Shown: positions 1 to 13,391 of the stretch, piece by piece | Layout of the letters: every line of letters begins with the position of its first letter | Position numbering within the stretch: position 1 is the first letter of the stretch | DNA from: Batillaria attramentaria | Taxonomy: Eukaryota > Mollusca > Gastropoda > Batillariidae | Reading direction: 5' to 3' | NCBI GenBank assembly: GCA_018292915.2 | Contig: JACVVK020000060.1 | Span: 1,721,001 to 1,785,000, forward strand | Length of the DNA: 64,000 nt | Translations under genes and position numbers: made by a program | The notes under the pieces: model-generated | Database searches by the model: none | Seen by the model: only the letters and a program-made list of their open reading frames with translations | What the model was told of the DNA's origin: nothing

Positions 1-91
1 TAGCCTGCAATCTTTGTCCTTGGAAAACAGGAAATAAATTTATGGAAAGTAAGTTCATTCATGTCAGTTCTGTGGTGGTGTTTTTTTTTAG

Positions 92-1185
92 GAGCGGATA
101 AAGAGAGAGCAGTGGGAGGCTGAACAGCAACGCGCAAGTGAGCCTGAACCGGAACCTGAACCGGAGCCAGCACCTGTCCGGCAAAGGTCACCTGAACCAG
201 AACCCGAGCCGGAGATGACCTACAATGATGCATACGCGGATGACAACCCGTACGAGGATACGGAAACTGTGGAACCAACTCCTGCGAGTCCTGTCAGACA
301 GGAGCCAGAGCATGTGCCAGAAGAGTCTCTGTACGAACTGGGGGGAGAAGAGCAGAATGACGTCTACAACCAACCGGAGGACCAGGGGTCACTGACAGCT
401 GTTGCTTTGTACGATTACCAAGCAGGTATGCACACAGTATCTGCCAAGAGTTTTTTGCATTTCCTTTTGATCTAACAATTATTTCTCTGAATTGTTGCCC
501 TCCAATCTGTTATTTCCGTGGATTGTGTATATATGTTTATGGTTGGCAGTGTAATTACCGAATTCACAACTCTTACCATCACATTTAGCAGGTTTCAAGG
601 TGATAGAAATTTTGGGGTAGTTAGTCATGGTGTGTATGACTACAAATCCAAACTAAACTGGATGTTTAGTGAGGTTACCTCTTCTTTTCTTCTTTTGTTG
701 TTGTTGTTGTTGTTTGTTTTTTGGGTTTTTTGGCTCAGATCCACAGGGTTGAAGTTCTTACGCTCACACATGTACTGCTATACACTGTTGCTGATCCATT
801 TCAAAATGATTACAGATAATTATGGGTATTTAATTTTTCAGCGGACGAGGATGAACTGACCTTCGACCCAGATGACATCATCACAGATATTGAGATGGTA
901 TGTGTGCTTTTGACATTTGACATAACTGTATAAATCATGTATGTGTACAATTAGCTTAATGTGGAAGTTGATTTTGTGTATATAAAGCTGTGCAGCATTT
1001 CTTGTTAATCTCTGCATACACAGTCGCGACCATCTTTATCACGCATTTCAAATGAAAGGCAGCATTAAAAAATTCTCTTTGAGAAAATGTGATATTTTGT
1101 TCAGATCGACCAAGGATGGTGGCGAGGAACCTGCAATGGCAGGTCAGGTCTTTTCCCGGCGAACTATGTTGAGCTGCGACAGTAG
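92..1185 (+). CDS. CTTN: Cortactin-type protein, C-terminal part (partial gene)
   Basis: Three exons are visible: 92-425, 842-897 and 1105-1185 (stop TAG 1183-1185). Upstream exons lie outside the window. The first begins after a poly-T/AG acceptor and encodes a short charged segment ([13 protein letters not shown]), Glu-Pro repeats, then an acidic tyrosine-containing linker (NPYED, SLYEL) like the Src-phosphorylated region of cortactin. All three exons together encode a complete C-terminal SH3 domain: ALYDYQA at its start, [11 protein letters not shown] in the middle, GWWRG and [12 protein letters not shown] at the end. Phases join cleanly (1, then 0). In known cortactins this SH3 domain recruits N-WASP, WIP and dynamin to branched, Arp2/3-dependent actin at the cell cortex. 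The AVALYDYQA and ANYVELRQ ends fit cortactin better than the related drebrin-like/Abp1 proteins, which also end in an SH3 domain. The repeat-bearing N-terminal half that would settle this is not in the window. Confidence 0.85.
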
Positions 1186-1520
1186 TCCACTCTGCTGCAG
1201 GTGAATCGGAATGTGAGGGAGAACTGAACCAAGTCCAGCGCTGCAGAAGGGGATACTTGTACATGTATGAACTGCTGAATACTACCGGGGTGTCTCTTTA
1301 CCCTAGTACTTGTATTTAAGCCCTGTCAAACATTAGCAGTATACATATTTTTAAGGTGGTCTTGTGACAGTATAATCACAAGCATAGGTATTGGTGGAAG
1401 TGTTTGAAAGAACAGGAGAGGCGTAGCTGTTGCTGAACTGCTTGGGTAACTGGTCCGCTGCTGATGCCATCAGTCACCTAATAGGCGTTTACTGGTGATG
1501 TCTTTGAATGTTTGCTCACA

Positions 1521-1555
<35 letters not shown>

Positions 1556-3065
1556 GACCATGTCTTCCTCTGCACATTGTTGTAAACAGAGTACTTTACA
1601 CTGCTTGCGGCACTTATGAGACAAACAAATGTTCCCCACTTTGCAGTGAGTGAGTGCATGTGATGACAGTATTTTGTAGCATGAAAAACGTTAGCATTTT
1701 GTAGCATTTCTACGTACATCCACACATGTATGTAAATCAGTTTTGTACAGTAATAATGGAAGATGTGTACAATTTGGCTGGATCCAGCTTTACAATAACA
1801 GTGCCTGTTCCTAACATTTTCATCATATCAGTGTGTGCTGTACATGCACTTTTTTTTTTTTTTTTTTTCCTTTTCTCTTTGCAGAGTAACTGTCTCTCCT
1901 TATCTTCCCTGCTCAAGCAAAACTAGCCTTCAAAATTGTTGCATGTTCTTATCATTGTTGGGGGAAAAAAAAATTCAGTGACAATTTCATCATGACTTTA
2001 GTTTGCAGTTATGCTGCCAAAGTAAGCTGTTAAAATTGTCTCCCGAGTGAGTTTACGCAGGAGGGGGTAGGACTGTATGGCTTAGAGAGGGTAGAGTTAT
2101 TACTGTGCCGTTGTGTGTTCCCATTTATGTGTATGCTTGTGGACTGATTGCATGTTTCAAAGATAATGGTTCACTTGGGCATTTTGTTCTTTCTTCAGCC
2201 CAAATTTAAATTGAGTTGTGGAAGACAATGGGGTTTGTCAGGCATGGATGGATGTGCAGGGAATGTGGTTCTTTTTTTTCTGAGATGAATCTGTCATTGT
2301 TTAGCATGCTGTTGAGGAGGAATTTTCAGCTGCAGGCAGTTTGTCTCCAACTACACACATTGAACAAACTCTTTCACAAATCCCTTTACAGAAGTGGGTT
2401 GCACTGAATCAAGCATTCCGTTCCTCATCACAGCACTGTAGACTAGTATTTGTGCACTGAACGATCCATGCACTGCTTTATCATCCAGATTATTATTTTT
2501 TGATGAAGCTGTTTTTGCATGACTTTTTTTTTGCTATTTGAACTGAACATTTTGAAATCATCCGTGCAACTGATGCATTTGTGCTTGCTAAAGGTCACAG
2601 GAAATGAATGACAGATGTTATTGATAATGTCTGCAGCTGTTAGTACAAATCTAATGGTTTGTAGAAGACGTTGCACAGTTGTGCTGCAATTCTATGCAAA
2701 GCTGCACATGTATGCATTAATGTGGTGTGTAATATGAACTTAACAGATATTGTCTTGCCAAAGTTGTTTCATCAGAGAGTGTTTTCATTGAAACAGTATA
2801 AATCTGTTTAAATCAAACAGTATGAAACCCATCCTTGGTGGTTTTGAAAGAACAAGCTCTTTAGATAAGCATGGATCTCACCAAAAATCAGCATAGAATA
2901 GATACTGGTTCGCATGGTCATGTCAGACCACTATTCAGAATTTGTTTTTAGATGTATGTTCTTTTCTTTTAAAATCCACAAAACATTCTGTGATTTTCTT
3001 TCTACAACCTTATTGAAATACATGTAATGACCTTGTACAGGAAGATAAAGATTCTACATGAAAAT
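1186..3065 (+). other. Probable cortactin 3' UTR
   Basis: This non-coding stretch follows the SH3 stop codon. It contains a (CA)n tract at 1521-1554, a T run near 1851-1868 and no recognisable exon. No AATAAA was found on this strand before the minus-strand poly(A) signal at 3358. A weak GATAAA-type variant sits at about 3044-3049. The end given is a guess. Confidence 0.3.
1521..1554. repeat. (CA)n microsatellite
   Basis: A pure CA dinucleotide run in the cortactin 3' flank. It produces a meaningless VCVCVC reading frame on the opposite strand. Confidence 0.95.
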
Positions 3066-3357
3066 GTGTCTTGGGAGTCTGGACAATGAATTTGAATGCT
3101 TGTGCATCATTATCCTTCTGTGACTGGTAACAGAAGTAGTTAGTGAAGTGCAAGTGTACAAATCCACATCCATGGCACAATGTAATACTAAAATAGTATT
3201 ATGCAAACTCCTTATCAGCCCGACCTGCTGCATGCTGTGACCTGGCCAGGAATAATTTGTGTAGTTTTTAAATTTATGTATGTGCTTCTGCGAACAGTAA
3301 CTCGCACACACGCTCACACACAACTCAAAACGAACCAACAGGTTTAGCATGCAGTCT

Positions 3358-3363
3358 TTATTA
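3358..3363 (-). terminator. Candidate poly(A) signal for TIGAR
   Basis: AATAAA on the minus strand (tttatt on plus), about 3.9 kb after the TIGAR stop codon. It is the best canonical signal I found before the convergent cortactin gene. Confidence 0.4.
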
Positions 3364-6300
3364 TTTTTCCTCCTAGAGCCAGCCATAGACGCATGCTACA
3401 TGCCCACAGCAAGACACTGCCTTTGTGGGTGTATCTCCCCTCCTCCTCACGACCAAGGATAAGGTTTCTCTCTGTACAAATGTGAAAGAAGGCATTACAT
3501 TTTGAAATTGAATTAACCAGGCAGTGAGAACCTTCCATCACTGCTTACACATCACTTCCCTTCTGGGTTGCCATTACACCAGTCTTCCACCACACACGAT
3601 TACATCATTACAAGAAGAAAAAATGGACAAGGATAGACTGCACAAGATCGGACATGCAAATACATGTAGTGCACTGGTACAACCAGTTCTCCAAGAATGA
3701 TTTCTGTGTCCCATTATTGTTCTAAAAAGAGAGTGTGCCGACCACGGCGGAAGACTACACGTACCTATTCTCTTGTCTTTGTGTTGCTTCAACAGATCAC
3801 CTCATGAATATAAAATCAAGGTGCCTGACATGTCGAATCCCAAGTTCTGAACACTGACTTACTCTGGTAGTTGTTTCATGGAGGATATTTGTCATGGAGA
3901 TAAAATCACCTCTGCAGACCTGAAAGGGTGCCACACAAAAACTCCATGAAAAGCTCCTAGACAAAACCAACTGGAACAAGCATCACTTTCAATGTCCACT
4001 GTCTGTTCCTATCCGTTTGTATCACAGCTATAGTTTACTTGATGAAACGGGTGATGTTTTACATACAAATGTACATCCATCATTTTCTGGGCTACCCTGC
4101 CCAAAATTTAAAACAAAAAAAAAAAACATGAAAAAAAAAAACTACATAATTATCATCCTACTGTGTACAAACTCTGGCAACAGAAAAATGAAAATTTTAA
4201 TGTACATGATAAGTGTACAAGCGAACATCAAATCCCTGGTGTAGTGTACACAGGAGTAGCGAGGGCTTTTTCTATGTGCCCCATATTGTCTACAGGCTAA
4301 AGTCAAACATCGATGAAGTAAAATTATAGGACAATTATTATTAATGTATACACATGCGTTTATTTAATACAGTCTGACCAAACAGCACTACACTGTTACC
4401 AAAATTTCTATCAGAGAATAAGGGCACCTAGTGTGTCACGTGTGTCAAACAGGAGAGTCTACTTGCACATCTACGACAGTTCAAGGTGATGACGGTTCAA
4501 GATGCCTGATGCGAATTATGCATTTTCTAATTTACTTGTACATAAGAAAAAAATGCTCGTACAATATTTTCTTCTTATCTATCTGCCTGACAGTGATACA
4601 GATTTTTAACTTTTTCCCTCTATACCAGTGTACCATAATTATTTCTGACAACCAAATGTACTGGGCCTTGACTATGTATGTCTTTAACCTGCAGAGCTCT
4701 TCTGTGGATGCCATCATCACTAGGAATGATGTGATACATGTAAGTGACATTGCTAGCTAGATGAAAAGCTAGCCAGCGGCACACAAAGGGCCACTGCATT
4801 ATGAAAGTGCATCTATCCAGTCAAGGTTTCAACAGACACAAACTCGCAGCAAAAATGGTGCACTGTTGTTGCGCATTTGGAAATAAACGTTGCAAAGTAA
4901 GCAATGACCCACTGACTGCAGTAGAATCTGTAATCGCAAGCTGGCTGAGGGCAACAATGATGTCAAAACAGGTGGACGAGCATGGTTCAGGAGACCACTT
5001 TGTACATCTGACATCTGGTGAAAGGAGCCAAGCACCACGTATTTGTAAGTGCTTAAGGCCCCCTCACCATTTCATGTAAGACATGCACTGCTATATATAT
5101 ATATATATATATAAGTGAGCACCACAGTAAGGCCATAAGGAACTATACCTTGAAACACATGGAATGTTATTCAAGTTCTTGGCTGCTGCTCCGAAGCACA
5201 GTTCACTCAAAAAGCATCACATGTGTTGCAATATATATAGTAGCTGAATTACTAGCCACTCACTCAAACTACATTTTCAAACCTGTACCCTGACAGCAAG
5301 TACAACTAAGTATGCCGACAGTTCTGCTGCCCCCCAAGAGAAAATATATATATATATATAAAAAAAAAGAAAACCTGACAACAACGAAACTCAACACTGG
5401 CCTAAACACCACCACCAACAGAAAACTGAATGTCTACCAACCTACCTTTGGGGTTCTTGGATGCACATCTGGCGTATAAGTTACACCAGTGTCGTACTTA
5501 AGAGTTTGCTAAATGCAGGAAATCGGCACATTTGAAACTGTTATGAATCAAGTCATGACATCAGAGGCCTGTACCTGGATAAGGGCAGGCCTAATACCAT
5601 GCAGGCAAGCATGCTTGTTCTATTTTTGGCCTGAGTGTAGATTTGCTGCCTGTCCACAAAAGCAGTAGGGATGCCCTAATTGACTGACTTCTTCAACACT
5701 ACATGTACAATTTCCCTTCACTGCTAAGGATGGCAAAGTCATAAAACAGTCACAATTAGTCCAAATACGGTATCACTTCATTAGCAGACGGAGTTAGATC
5801 TTCCGAAGTGGCATCCCCCCCCCCCCCCCCACCTCCCCTACTGCTTGCATCTAGCGCCTTTTAAAAACATGAAAATCACCACATAACAAAGCCTGTTAAT
5901 GAAAAAAAGGTAAGACTAAGAGCGAACTCATGCACATGGCACAATAGTTCAAATGATGTGTATTAGAAATTACACATTTCCAGTTGATAATCTGTACTTG
6001 AACCATGCATCAGTGCACCATGTCCCTCTCCTCCAGTCTCATTCTACATCCAATGTGATGTTTAGTGCTTCTATATCAGAAGACGATATATCTGGTAGCC
6101 CTTATATGTACTATATATATATATATATATATATGTATATCATATAGTTTTATCTGTACATACAATAATGAAAATTTTCAAAAGAGCAAGCACTGCAGAG
6201 TTGTGATAGAATTGTATGTTACTTTATACATGTGCTTTAACTGCTGCTTTTGTTTTCATATATATATATGGATTAAATCTGCAAACCTGAACTTTATATG

Positions 6301-6702
6301 TCGATGCTGTCGTGGAAAATACAGTAGCTTAGGAAAAGCAAAGAACGTGCTGAATCTCAATTCTCAAAATTGTGTTGTCCCAAATCCAATGACCAAGTCA
6401 TTACATTTCCTCTACTCACAACAGTTATTTTTCTGAAACTCACACAATGTGAAAAAAAAAAGAAAAAAAAAAAAATAGTGGCAGCAGGTGTTCACATCCA
6501 TGTAGGACATATTCAAAATGAATGTCCTCTTATTTTTTGTGTTGTTCAGAACACTTGTTCTACTGGAGCTGTAGGAACATAAGAACAAACTGAGTTGACT
6601 TTCACTAACTCATAAATCCTGGCAGTATAAGCATTGTAAATGTATACAATTATCTACAATATCAATATGCTGGTACTCGCACCACTCAGTTTCACATGTA
6701 TC

Positions 6703-6706
<4 letters not shown>

Positions 6707-6768
<62 letters not shown>
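6707..6768. repeat. (AC)n microsatellite
   Basis: About 30 uninterrupted AC dinucleotides in the TIGAR 3' region. Frames across it read as THTHTH or VCVCVC and are not proteins. Confidence 0.95.
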
Positions 6769-7201
6769 CAAAAGATTCAAAACTGGGGTACAAGAAAACA
6801 ATACAAATTTAAAATTGTCCTTCATTACTCATCTTCATGAAGGTACAGTAACTTGATAAGGACTCTCAAAAAATGCTATCTTGATTTAGAGAAAGAGGGG
6901 GAGGAAAAAATGTAATACATGTAATGCCCTATTAACACAAACCGCTGGGACTGAAGCGCCACAGTGACACAAGAATAGCATGATCTGAGCCCAGTATACA
7001 TGTGCAATCCAGCAGATTCATTCATTTTTAAATTCACAGTTGAATGCATAAGCGACATTTGAACAACATTGTGCGTTTAGGTAGGAAACAATTTAATCAA
7101 AATGCTTCCTGAACAGCCATAACATCAGTCATCTACTCATGTACGTTTCCAGTCCCTCTATCCAGTTCAAACCCCATCTCCCCTAAGAAAAAATCCCCCC
7201 T

Positions 7202-7233
<32 letters not shown>

Positions 7234-7257
7234 CAAAACTGTCTACTCCATGTCTTT

Positions 7258-8891
7258 TCATACACCCAGTGGTATCTGTACATCTGACATGGACCGTAAA
7301 TGGTCTTTGTCATGAATGAACAGACATGTAACAGTAGGCTTGAAGTCTGGCTCACTCAGTGTCACCATAAAGCGTGAGACGCCAGTGTTGGGGCAGATAC
7401 GCAGCGCATGGCTCTTGCCTCCAGGCACCTTGCACTGAAAATCCTCAATGAAGTGAGTAACAAGCTCCTTCAGGAGTCCTCCATGGCTGACCACCAGCAC
7501 CTCTCCAGCTGCCATTGGGATGATGTCCGCGTCGTCAAAGCTGCTGTTGCGGCCTGAGGACACAGAGGAAATGGAAGAGATGCGATGCTCCAAGAGAGGC
7601 GACAGGGACACGTTGGGGCACATCTGCTGAGAATGCGCCTGTGACGATGTGAAAACCGGGGTCGCCTCACTGTCTCGGTCACATACCCAGTTCTGGTTTG
7701 CCCCGTCAAACAGCTGCACAGCTGGGAGGCAGAATTCAGGCCTACCGTTGTCAACATGTGTGTAGTGCAGACAATCAACCGACGATGAAGCGCCACCTCT
7801 GTCTTGGGAAATTATACACACAGACTCAAAGTTTTTCACTGCCCTGTTTGTGGGGAGGTCCTGACCCCCTCTACCCAGAGATCGGGGGCGGCCAAAGCCT
7901 GTATCATTGGAGTCTGTGTCGCGCTCATATTCCTCTGTCGGGGTAGGAAGGTCGGGATCGGCCTCTTGGCACTCGACACTATCCTGAAGACTGGAGCATC
8001 CCGAGGAAGAAGACAATGAATTTGAACGTGCCATGGATGAGGGTGATAAATCTGCTGGCATCACTCCCAAGACCTGGTCGATTTCTGCAACCATGGGTAG
8101 CTGGGAATCCGTGCCGGTGCGCGGCCGCTTAGAAGCTATGTCCTCTTCTACAGGACATGGATGCTGTCTATGGCTGGCCAGACTGCTGCCGTGATTCAAG
8201 TTCTGAAGTTCAGTTTTGCACTCACTGCTCTGCCTGTGGTTTATGGTGCACTCTGCATTGTTTTGTGAAATCGAAATCCTTGGGGCCTCCGGTTCTCTCT
8301 CAGTGCTGCCATTGCTGACACCAGCATCAAGCTGCCGTTTGGCCTTGATGGATGCCGGCCTGTACTCTCCGTCCACAGTCGAGCCCTCATGCTCCATTAG
8401 TTCACAAAGCTCTCGGAAAAACTGGCGAGCACGATCCCGCACCTGTGCAACCGAGTTAAATGAATAAGAAATTATGTTATGCAAAATTCACCAGAAAGAG
8501 ATTTCCATTTGAGGGGCAGCTGAACTGTGGATTAAAATAGCATACTACGTTTTACACACATTTTAAGTTGCAGACAAAGAAAAAAGAAAAACAAGAGCAA
8601 AATGCACTGCATGTACATGCATCTACTACTCTACCCAACAGCTCAGGAAAACTAGAACGGCAAAGCCTTTATAACTCAAATGAAGAGCGCTGAGTGCTGC
8701 TTAGGAAAGCACTCAATGCGCTTTTTACTCACACACACACTCAACATTCACACATTTATACACATCAATACAGGTGGTGGAGCTTAAAAATTAAAGGCTA
8801 GTTTGAAAAGATCTGTTTTGAGTTCTGCTTTAAACTATAGGAGGGAAGGGATGTTTCTCAGAGAAGACAGCAAGGAGTTCAAAATGCGGGG

Positions 8892-8937
<46 letters not shown>

Positions 8938-11900
8938 GCTCTATAACTGAAAGAACGTTGGCCAAATGTTTTGAGGCTGACCCGGGGGACCTTAAAGATC
9001 TAAGCTCCCAACAAAAAGCTTTCCAAAGTGTGAAAAAAAATTACAGTCGACCGTGCAAACACAGTCAACTCTGTCACAGTTGCAGAGTTCACACAGTGTC
9101 CAGAAACACTGAAAAAAACCATGCCGAAAACTGCCCCCACTTCCGGGCTCCATCCACGCTACTGTGCACATTCCCGTACAACCCGGCTCATTATGTGACC
9201 ACGCCGCGGATACCTCAGTTTAGACAACTGAGCGATGTTGGACTGATATGGCGCAAGCTATGCTACTACCGGTAGGTACACGTATCGGAAAGCAAATTTG
9301 TGTCTCGCGTAAACATTTCAGCTGGAGCTTGCAGAACGAAAATTAAAACCGCAATTTGGAGATGACGTTGCCGATAAAACGCGCAGTGTTCATCTGTCCG
9401 TGCAGTGGTCATGGCAGCAGCCGTGACCGAGTCAGTACTGTCTGCAGTGACCCCCATACAATTACAAGTCGTGTCACTTTTGAATTTGGTCAGTGTCGCT
9501 TGTATGCCGTGCTGTTGCCGTCAGCAACAAATTTTGATGGTATGGGTTTTTTGGGGGGGAAATTTGACGAGATGTGCGAGAAATGAAGAGCACGCGGGCA
9601 CTCGCATTTGCCAAGCGCGTTTTATCGGCAACATCTCCAACTTGCGGTTTTACTTTTGGTCCTGCAAGCTCGAGCTAAAATGTGTACGCAAGAAACAAAA
9701 TTGCTTTCAGATACGTGTACTTACCGGTAGTAGCATAGCTTGCGCGATGTCCAACATCGCTCAGTCTAAACTGACGTGGTCACATAATGAGCCGGGTTGC
9801 ACGGGGTTGTGCACAGTAGTGTGGACTGAGCCCGACAGGAAGTGGGGGAAGCTTTGCGGCACGGTTTTATCGGTGTTCCTGGACCCTGTGTGAACTCTGC
9901 AACTGTGACAGAGTTCACCGTGCTTTTTGTTGGGAGCTTAGATCTTTAAGTAGCTTTTCTGAGGATGAGCGGATGAGTATGTGTGTCACTGTCATGTATT
10001 GAGACTTCAAAGCTTGTCACAGACAGACAGCGGAGAGCTGTAACATGTATGCTCACTTTGTGACCTACATAAGCCAAAAACTGTGCAGTCACTTACATTT
10101 TGAAACGTTTCAGCACCATCAGGGGTGAAATCTGCCCAGTGGACTTTGCTGTTTTTGGCAGCCGCGGTTAGATCTTTGAAGGTTCTTCCTTCAAACACAC
10201 CAAATTTCTGAAAAAACACCACCACAAAAACCAAGTAAGGCAAGCATGGTCACATCTCAGTGAGCTAAGCTCAACTCACTCAGTTGGGGGAAAAATTGTC
10301 TTTTCTTAGCAGCATTATACAAACCTTCAGAGTTACAAAATGTGTTACAAGTGCAAGTACGTCTCCAGGACCCGAAGTCTCACCAAATCTCTCAACATTT
10401 AGTTGAGACAAAAAGGGCAGTAGTCCTGACATCTCGCACGCGGAAGTGTGGACATTTGGAATTCTGAAGGCCCACACACTAATAGTTTATCAATACTTTA
10501 CATGTAATGCCCCTGAAGCTGAAAAATCACTGAAAAAAAGAAAAAAGGAAATGACACAATACCCACAGATGAGCAAATACAAACCACCATAATATGAGTA
10601 TCAAGACTGCTAAGGCCCTGGATAAAAAGTTCTAAAAAACAGTGACTGACCCCCGTAACTATACGCCTGATGAAATCTGTCAAACCTTTCCCTTTGCAGT
10701 ACCTTTCCCATCTCCTGCCTACAATCACAAACATATTGAGAAAAGTGTATAAACTGAAACATTGATTTCAATTTTCATAAATATATAATTATAGCATTCT
10801 CTCTCTCTCTCTCTGTGTGTATAAAATTAAAAAGCTTCCACTTACGGAGGGGGAAACAGAGACAGACAGGCAGAAAGAAAAACCCCAACCGCATGAACAG
10901 TTTCTCACCCTTTCCCTGAGACGTGAGTCGAGGCGGACGGAGCAGGAACAGGCGGTGTTGGCCTCAGCAATAGCCTGAGCTGTCTGTGATGCACGCTTCA
11001 AGTCACTGGCGAAAATGTGTGTGAAGTGTTCATGCTTCAACCGAGATGCCACCAGCCTAGCCTGTTCTAGGCCCTTGTCTGACAGTGGAACATCTGTGTG
11101 ACCTGCAATTTACCAAAAAAGAAAATAAAAAAAATTAGTACAGTGCATTTCAAACTGTTAAACAAAACAGAAACCACATTGTAAAACTACCTTGTGAAAC
11201 AAAAAAAAAACCCCAAAACGTTAAAGAAAACAGAAACCACACCGTAAAACCAACTTCTATGGGATAGGAATAGATACTGGAGAGATGGTTCTGAATCTGA
11301 ATCATAAGGATGGTGAGCAAAATATAATTTGCATTTGAAGCAAAAAGAAATGTGACGCACCAGGCGTTCTTCACCTTGCATAGTTTCAAGTGAATAAATT
11401 ATATTCAATTCAGTTCAATAAATCAATGAATGACTGAATGAACCACTGATCCCTCAAAGAAAATACATGTAATATTAATAGCAAGAAATAAATAGATAAA
11501 GTAAATGATGATAATGAATTTATACATTTAAATGTCTTACCTTGAATTATCATGTCTTTGTTTGCAGCTGTCTCACCACTAAAAAAGGAGAAACAACCAC
11601 CATAAAACATTTGGTCAGCGAGCCCCACAGTGGTCAGGGAATACTCTCACTTTGTTCACAATGATTTCACTCTCAGAGAAGAGCAGAACAACATCCACTC
11701 ACACAAAAATGCTATGCCACGTTAATTTTGGCACACATCCCTCAGCTACTTCAGTACAGATCTACAATAATACATGTACTACAAGTGCTGAGCAATGTTA
11801 TCCAATATGTGTGTTTGATCACTTAGACAACCAAGTAACGTTTTGGATTTTTTTTTTTTTAAATGTCAATATGAAATACCGTAAAAGTCATACACAAGTA

Positions 11901-13346
11901 AAAATCAGTCAAGATTACCATAAAATATGGAAGGAAAATCCCCCCTAGGAACAGTTCATATTGCATAATTTCATCAAGGGAAATGTAACTGTAAGCTGTG
12001 TAACAGTAATGCTTGCTGACACAGGCATGCTGTCTGGTCAAGAGGTAGCCTTATCTAATTTCTATACACTTATCTGTTATCATTCACTGACTGTGACACA
12101 ATCGCACCTCAAACATGCAGGCTCTGCCACCGAACTGGTACTACTACTCCACTGTTGGTGTAGATGACATGTAGTGTGATGCATGCAGGGGGTTATGCAA
12201 TTCAATAGGTGGGTCAAGCTGCACTGACACAGACCACAGTGCAGCTGAGTTCAGTCTGTCCTCATGGGTCTGTGCTGACTGGCAGCTGTGGCCAGGTCAC
12301 TGAGCCCTAGCTTATATCAGAGAATGTGAGAGTGGTCTAATTAATTCAGCAGCAAAGTTCCAATATAAATATATATATGGTTGGAAATTCTTGTCTTACT
12401 CAGATCTGTGTATCACTTTCAAGTTTCATACACAGTGTTCAGTGGCACACATTTCCTTAAGAGTTTTGAATGGTGCTCTCTTGCATCTAATCTGGCACTG
12501 GCACTTGTGACAGTACATACAAGTAGATTTTAATTGTTTCTCTGAACACCACTGACCCTCTGTACACAAACACACACTGTGTTACAATAAAATGTACTGC
12601 ATTCTGACCTACAGATCTCAGTACTTCTCTCTCTCTCTGAGTCTATGGAGTGAAAGTCTACACTGAACACTAAAATGACAAGCTAAAATTTTATTGTATG
12701 ATACTTAAGCACAGCAGCTGTACCATTAGCCACTGCACCATTTCTCTTCAGATGGACATCTCATTCTGCTGCCCATGCTAGGGAACAAAATACACAGCTG
12801 CCTTGTCTTTAGTTTAAAGACAAAAATTTCAGAATTTTCTACAAACAGTATCTGCTTTCAGTCTTCTTTTTAACTGCATGTTTAACCTAAGCTCTGCAGC
12901 CATTGCTTCCCTGAGAATGTCTGAATCAGATCAGTTCACAGAGTTAGGGGGAGTGATAAGCATGTTTCAAAACTTAATGCTGAAAACAGTACACGTACCC
13001 ACTGGGGCCGGATTTACTTCTGCTGCTAAAGTGACTGCAATTGCGGGTCGCATCAATGTTAAAAATTTACTCTAAGCAGTTAAGGTGTGGGTTTGTGTGG
13101 GGTAAGTTCTTCAAAACCAGTCTGGTCGACCTTTGATTTGCTAGAATTAGTAGTAGTACAAATGGAAATGACACACATGTAATGATGTACAGCAACAATC
13201 TCCAACAAAGGTTATAGTTACAATACACACCTGCCCCCCCCCCCCCTCCAAAAAAAGCAGAAAACCAAGGTATCGGTCTTTTCTCTCTGGCCTGTGTTTT
13301 TTGTCCTCGCCTTGATGTGTGTAGTGTCGTGAAGAGAGAGAGAGAG

Positions 13347-13391
<45 letters not shown>

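Larger units (their letters stand above)
3335..7257 (-). other. Probable TIGAR 3' UTR
   Basis: About 3.9 kb separates the TIGAR stop codon (7258-7260) from the first clear minus-strand AATAAA, read as tttatt at 3358-3363. The stretch holds AT runs (about 5092-5112, 5345-5360, 6111-6134), C runs (5816-5830, 7205-7218) and a long AC tract (6707-6768), but no exon I recognise on either strand. Attribution to TIGAR rests on strand, absence of other genes and the poly(A) signal. Earlier cleavage at a non-canonical signal is possible. Confidence 0.4.

Noticed and set aside
92..1185. Drebrin-like (DBNL/Abp1) rather than cortactin
   Set aside because: The SH3 ends [13 protein letters not shown] and [12 protein letters not shown] fit cortactin more closely, though the decisive N-terminal repeats are outside the window.
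4880..4886. Plus-strand AATAAA as the cortactin poly(A) signal
   Set aside because: It is 3.7 kb beyond the stop and past the minus-strand signal at 3358, so it is less plausible than an earlier non-canonical site.
9405..9893. A 162-codon plus-strand frame
   Set aside because: It lies wholly inside the palindromic TTAA element, has no recognisable domain and crosses from centre to arm.
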